From positions 1 to 64,000 of the forward strand of contig NZ_JBHYRS010000004.1 in assembly GCF_047974105.1 (NCBI RefSeq): a stretch of DNA of 64,000 bases. Direction: 5' to 3'. How positions within the stretch are numbered: the first letter of the stretch is position 1; the number at the start of each line of letters is the position of its first letter. Both the position numbers and the translations under genes were made by a program. Shown here in pieces: positions 60,840 through 64,000 of this stretch. Source of the stretch: Mitsuokella sp047974105. GTDB lineage: Bacteria > Bacillota > Negativicutes > Selenomonadales > Selenomonadaceae. Under the pieces are notes generated by a model, which did no database searches, was not told the DNA's origin, and saw nothing but the letters and a program-made list of their open reading frames with translations.

Positions 60840-61679
60840 TTGCTTCAATATTTTCCGAATCATCGCTATCGCTCCACATTCAGCAAAAGCGCTGCGCCAA
60901 GACTTGAATATGTCTGTCACGTTGGCGAAGATGCTTCCCATATGCCGCGCAGCATGCACGAACACGACCATCTCTGCGAAATCGTACTCGTCTATCAGGG
61001 AGCCGGCATCTACATGATCGATGGCAGACGTTATACGGCCCAAAAGGGCGACCTCATCTTCTATAACAGTCATTCCGTTCACGATGAATTCGGCGGCTCC
61101 GGCAGCGGCCTTGGCACCTACTGCATCGCAGTCAGCGGCCTGCGCATCGAGGATTTGCCGGACGACCATCTGCTGCCTGAGGGGCTTTCCCCTGTCCAGC
61201 CTACAAAAGGCCACTTCAAGGAAATCCTGCATCTCTTTGACTCCATCGAACAGGAGGCAAAGGAACACGCAGAAATTGCCAATTACCTGACCATGGCCCT
61301 GCTCACAAAGCTTGCAGCCTTCCTGCGCGAAGAAGGGCTGCCGGAAAAACAGCAGACACCGACGCTTGTCACAGAAGCCCGTGCTTTCATCGACAAGAAC
61401 TACAAGGAGAACATCCGACTCAACGACATTGCCAAGGCCACGCATACCAATGCCTATTACCTTTCGCATCTCTTCAAGGCCGAAGTCGGGCTTTCCCCGA
61501 TGAAGTACGTCATCCTGCGCCGTCTCGGCGAAGCTCAGAATCTCCTCATCAACACAGACATGACCATCACGCAGATCGCCGCACAAGTCGGCTACAACAA
61601 CTCCAACTACTTCCAGAACGTCTTTAAGAGCGCCCTTGACATGACCCCCGGTGAGTACCGGCGCAAATGGACGATCTGA
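60840..61679 (+). CDS. AraC-family regulator with N-terminal cupin domain, TTG start
   Basis: 279 residues. Cupin part (about 20-130: HMPRSMHEHDHLCEIVLVYQGAGIYMIDGRRYTAQKGDLIFYNSHSVHDE in outline) and AraC domain (about 180-275: LNDIAKATHTNAYYLSHLFKAEVGLSPMKYVILRRLGEAQNLL; ITQIAAQVGYNNSNYFQNVFKSALDMTPGEYRRKW). The start is placed at TTG 60840, 5 bases after AGGAGGGG; the upstream 46 codons do not resemble the family. It lies between an inositol dehydrogenase and the GPH transporter and may control either. Confidence 0.87.
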   Translation: MLQYFPNHRYRSTFSKSAAPRLEYVCHVGEDASHMPRSMHEHDHLCEIVLVYQGAGIYMIDGRRYTAQKGDLIFYNSHSVHDEFGGSGSGLGTYCIAVSGLRIEDLPDDHLLPEGLSPVQPTKGHFKEILHLFDSIEQEAKEHAEIANYLTMALLTKLAAFLREEGLPEKQQTPTLVTEARAFIDKNYKENIRLNDIAKATHTNAYYLSHLFKAEVGLSPMKYVILRRLGEAQNLLINTDMTITQIAAQVGYNNSNYFQNVFKSALDMTPGEYRRKWTI

Positions 61680-61743
61680 AATCCGAAGCCCAAGGTCTAT
61701 ATATAAGGGTCTATATATAATAGAAGCAAATGACAAAAACAGC

Positions 61744-61785
61744 GCGGCTGCCTGAATAGTCTTCAGACAGCCGCATCACTTTTTG
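61744..61785 (+). terminator. Terminator of the AraC gene at 60840
   Basis: The stem GCGGCTG-c-CTGAA / TTCAG-a-CAGCCGC (61744-61774) is followed by ATCACTTTTTG. Confidence 0.8.
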
Positions 61786-61799
61786 TCATTTTTTATTTT

Positions 61800-61838
61800 A
61801 AAAGAAAAAATCCCCGAAGGCCGGGTAAGCCTTCGGGG
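61800..61838 (-). terminator. Terminator of the GPH transporter gene
   Basis: A 10-bp perfect inverted repeat CCCCGAAGGC / GCCTTCGGGG (61812-61821, 61829-61838) is followed on the minus strand by ATTTTTTCTTTT. Confidence 0.88.
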
Positions 61839-61895
61839 CAAAATTGGGATGGGCGGATGTTCGTGCCATTCACACTTGCATCCTGTTTATCTCAA

Positions 61896-63287
61896 TCAGA
61901 GTTCTCCCTTCGCCTCACGTGCGACGAGGTCACGCATAATCTGCGGATACTGCTTATCGAGCTTGTAAGCCCAGAGGATCAGCAGCAGGACAACCCAGAC
62001 AAAGATCGGACCAAACTCATAAAGGTCAATGATCATCTGGATGGCGCTGTCCGGCTGGACAGCAGCAGCCGTCGTCGAAGAAACGTAACCGGCATAGGAG
62101 AGCAGGCCCGTGAGGACTGCACTCGTAAGACCGGAACCGACCTTCGTGCCGACAGAACCACCGGAGAAGATAAGACCTTCCTGACGGATGTGGAACTTCC
62201 ACTGGCCATACTCAACAACATCGCCGAGGAAACCGAAGATGACGGAGTTCAGCGGGGCAAAACCAATGCCGCGGATAACGCAGCTGAATACGACCCAGTT
62301 AAAATCAAGCGGATTCAAGAGATAAATCAGATGACCGACAAAGCAGACGCTGATGCCGATGAGGCTCATGTTGCGTTTGCCGAAGCGGCGCAGCAGGGCC
62401 GGGCAGAAAACAATCGTGAAGCCGATTGTCAGGCCCGTCTCCAAGAGGTACAGGATGGAGTAAAGCGAGCTGTCCATGAAGATGTATTTGCAGTAATACG
62501 GCAGGACCGTACCCGTGATATAGAAGATAACGTTCTGCATCATCCAGATAGTCATGGCCATCCAGAAGTATTTATTGAGTGCGAGGCATTTCAGAGATTT
62601 GCCAACAGGGATCTTCGCGACTTTCTTGCGTGCTTCGATGACAACCGTCTCTTTGCACTGTGAGAAGCAGAAGAGCAGGAGAATGAGACCGAGAACTGCC
62701 CAAATGCTCATGACTTCGACCCAGGCCATCTGGTTATCGCCAAACATCTTGACGAGCGGCAGCGTAGCCGAGACCGAGAGAATTTTACCAAGTGGAGAAA
62801 GGGTCATACGCGTGATGGACAGCATATCGCGTTCTTTCGAGATACGCGTCATCATCGCCGAAAGAGAACCATACGGCAGATTCAGTGCCGTATAGCAGAC
62901 GGTTGTACAGAAGTTATACGTAACAAAGAGGTACGCAAACTGCAGAGCCGAAGAACCTTGTGGTACCGTATAAATAAGGACGATAGAAAGAGCGAACGGA
63001 ACACTCATCCAGAGAATCCAAGGTCTTGATTTGCCCCATTTGGAATTCGTACGCTCCACGATGAAGCCCATGACGACATCGGAAAAACCATCGAAGCAGC
63101 GGGAAATGAGGAAAACAAGACCAACCATTGCAGGATCAATGCCCGCATAGTCGGTGTAGAAGAACGTCAGGATGCTCATTGCACCCCAGACAATGTTCTG
63201 TGCCGTATCGCCAAGGCCATACGCAATTCGTGTGAGCCAGGACAGCTTGCCGGAATTCTCCGCAGCTGCATTTGCTGGATTTGCCAT
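61896..63287 (-). CDS. GPH-family (MelB-type) sugar symporter
   Basis: 463 residues, 12 membrane segments, glycoside-pentoside-hexuronide:cation symporter family. RIAYGLGDTAQNIVWGAMSILTFFYTDYAG at the start, DGFSDVVMGFIVERTNSKWGKSRPWILW (the conserved loop with D and K/R), YTALNLPYGSLSAMMT, and EYGQWKFHIRQEGLIFSGGSVGTKVGSGL. These proteins import sugars, glycosides or uronides with H+ or Na+. GGGAGGG precedes the ATG. It is upstream of nothing on its strand and lies next to the oxidoreductase at the right edge; the two share a direction. Confidence 0.9.
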   Translation of the reverse strand: MANPANAAAENSGKLSWLTRIAYGLGDTAQNIVWGAMSILTFFYTDYAGIDPAMVGLVFLISRCFDGFSDVVMGFIVERTNSKWGKSRPWILWMSVPFALSIVLIYTVPQGSSALQFAYLFVTYNFCTTVCYTALNLPYGSLSAMMTRISKERDMLSITRMTLSPLGKILSVSATLPLVKMFGDNQMAWVEVMSIWAVLGLILLLFCFSQCKETVVIEARKKVAKIPVGKSLKCLALNKYFWMAMTIWMMQNVIFYITGTVLPYYCKYIFMDSSLYSILYLLETGLTIGFTIVFCPALLRRFGKRNMSLIGISVCFVGHLIYLLNPLDFNWVVFSCVIRGIGFAPLNSVIFGFLGDVVEYGQWKFHIRQEGLIFSGGSVGTKVGSGLTSAVLTGLLSYAGYVSSTTAAAVQPDSAIQMIIDLYEFGPIFVWVVLLLILWAYKLDKQYPQIMRDLVAREAKGEL

Positions 63288-63341
63288 GAAAAAACCCTCC
63301 CATTTCTTGAGCCCTATAAAGCTCTATCATTATGAAACTAC

Positions 63342-63369
63342 ATTATATTACGACAATTCTCATCGGCAA
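63342..63369 (-). promoter_or_regulatory. Promoter of the GPH transporter gene
   Basis: On the minus strand, TTGCCG (63369-63364) is followed by a 16-bp spacer and TATAAT (63347-63342), about 55 bp upstream of the ATG. Confidence 0.55.
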
Positions 63370-63532
63370 ACATATATCTCATGAACAAAAAGAATGGCTT
63401 CATGAAATATCCTGGCCGGGGACAGGCTCCCCTCCTGTCCTCGGTCAAGGAAAACTTTCATTTTTTGCTTTACCGTTTTCACTGCTTGCCAAGCAGAATC
63501 ATTGACAACGGAACAATAAGTTATATTTTAAA

Positions 63533-64000
63533 TCAATATACAATAGAAACCGGCTTGCCTTCTTTATAAGACTGCGTCGTAGCAAAGGCAATCTGCGTGG
63601 ACTTCGTGCCATCATAAACTTTGACTTCCGGTTTGCGGCCCGTCTGGACACAGTCGATGAATTCCTGCATCTCCAGGAGATAAGCCTTGGCAAAACGCTC
63701 CGGAAAACCGCTGACACATTCTTTGACGGCACCGTGCTTATCATAGATCATGCAGAGGTTCTTCTCCGGAACCGGGCTGATGCGCAGCGTTCCTTCCGTG
63801 CCGACAACTTCCGTTTCAACATGGTAGCCATACGGAGCCGTGCGGCCGACATGGACAAAACCGATTTTGCCGCTCTTGCATTTGTACATCGCTACGCCCG
63901 TCTCATCATCGCCGGCAGCCTTGAATTCCGGATGCTTGAACGTCGCACCGGATGCATAGACTTCCGTCGGGTCCTCGCCGAGGAACCAGCGCATGAGGTC
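63533..64000 (-). CDS. Gfo/Idh/MocA-family oxidoreductase, C-terminal part only (cut by the right edge)
   Basis: The last 155 residues are inside the window; the frame runs on past 64000, with DLMRWFLGEDPTEVYA at the edge. DLMRWFLGE matches the place where family members have HDIDLLRWLLGE, so what is seen is the substrate-binding half: GVAMYKCKSGKIGFVHVGRTAPYGYHVETEVVGTEGTLRISPVPEKN, then FAKAYLLEMQEFIDCVQTGRKPEVKVYDG. The NAD-binding half with the catalytic lysine is outside. It is the fourth family member in this island. It reads in the same direction as the GPH gene and lies upstream of it, with 245 bp between. Confidence 0.85.
   Translation of the reverse strand, partial: DLMRWFLGEDPTEVYASGATFKHPEFKAAGDDETGVAMYKCKSGKIGFVHVGRTAPYGYHVETEVVGTEGTLRISPVPEKNLCMIYDKHGAVKECVSGFPERFAKAYLLEMQEFIDCVQTGRKPEVKVYDGTKSTQIAFATTQSYKEGKPVSIVY

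Noticed and set aside
1..64000. CRISPR arrays, insertion sequences, prophage or integrase genes
   Set aside because: No regularly spaced repeats, transposase, integrase or phage structural gene was seen. The only large repeats are the protein repeats in tpsA and the tRNA duplication.

Overview
The window most likely comes from a diderm Firmicute of the class Negativicutes (Selenomonas / Mitsuokella / Megamonas type). It carries a two-partner secretion pair (TpsA/TpsB), which needs an outer membrane. It also carries Firmicute-type genes: mannose-family PTS operons with a LevR-type sigma-54 activator, CsoR, ABC-F, YkvA, an IolT/IolI inositol set close to that of Bacillus, and cupin-AraC regulators. 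The genus is inference. A run of 94 N (3798-3891) interrupts the large adhesin gene.

Left edge to 11.5 kb: two tandem near-consensus promoters on the minus strand read out of the window at its left end and look like rRNA-type promoters. They are followed by a small exported protein, a CAP-domain exported protein, a 2,535-residue TpsA exoprotein that contains a C-type-lectin-like insert and a long YDG/MBG-type repeat stalk, and its TpsB outer-membrane transporter.

11.7-26.5 kb, mostly minus strand, is housekeeping: type II NADH dehydrogenase, sigma-54 (rpoN, apparently with an ATC start codon), a eukaryotic-type hexokinase, Uup-like ABC-F, CorC/HlyC-type membrane protein, DEAD-box helicase, topoisomerase III, YkvA, diaminopimelate decarboxylase and 6-phosphofructokinase.

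26.6-41.8 kb is a sugar-PTS region. One complete mannose-family PTS (IIA-IIB-IIC-IID, minus strand) lies behind a textbook -24/-12 sigma-54 promoter, next to its LevR-like activator. A second PTS (IIB-IIC-IID, no IIA) runs divergently. It is followed by a tightly overlapping four-gene sensory operon: membrane-anchored sugar-binding protein, histidine kinase, NarL-type regulator, second solute-binding protein. After it come a HAD phosphatase, an IIA-like protein lacking the phospho-histidine, and a DeoR regulator.

41.8-49.6 kb: csoR-copA copper resistance with a double CsoR operator, a TPR exported protein, two identical tandem tRNA-Thr(CGU) genes, a YczE-like membrane protein behind a terminator-like leader, and an orphan lactose/cellobiose IIA between two paralogous AraC regulators.

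49.9-64 kb is an inositol-type catabolic island: three inositol 2-dehydrogenase homologues plus a fourth oxidoreductase cut by the right edge, two IolT-type transporters, IolI, a TIM-barrel isomerase/epimerase of unknown substrate, an RpiB-like protein with replaced catalytic residues, two more AraC regulators and a GPH-family transporter. No IolB/C/D/E/J is present here. Two of the promoters share a 29-bp box at identical spacing from the -10, probably the AraC operator. This island, together with the sensory operon, is the best candidate for a little-described system.
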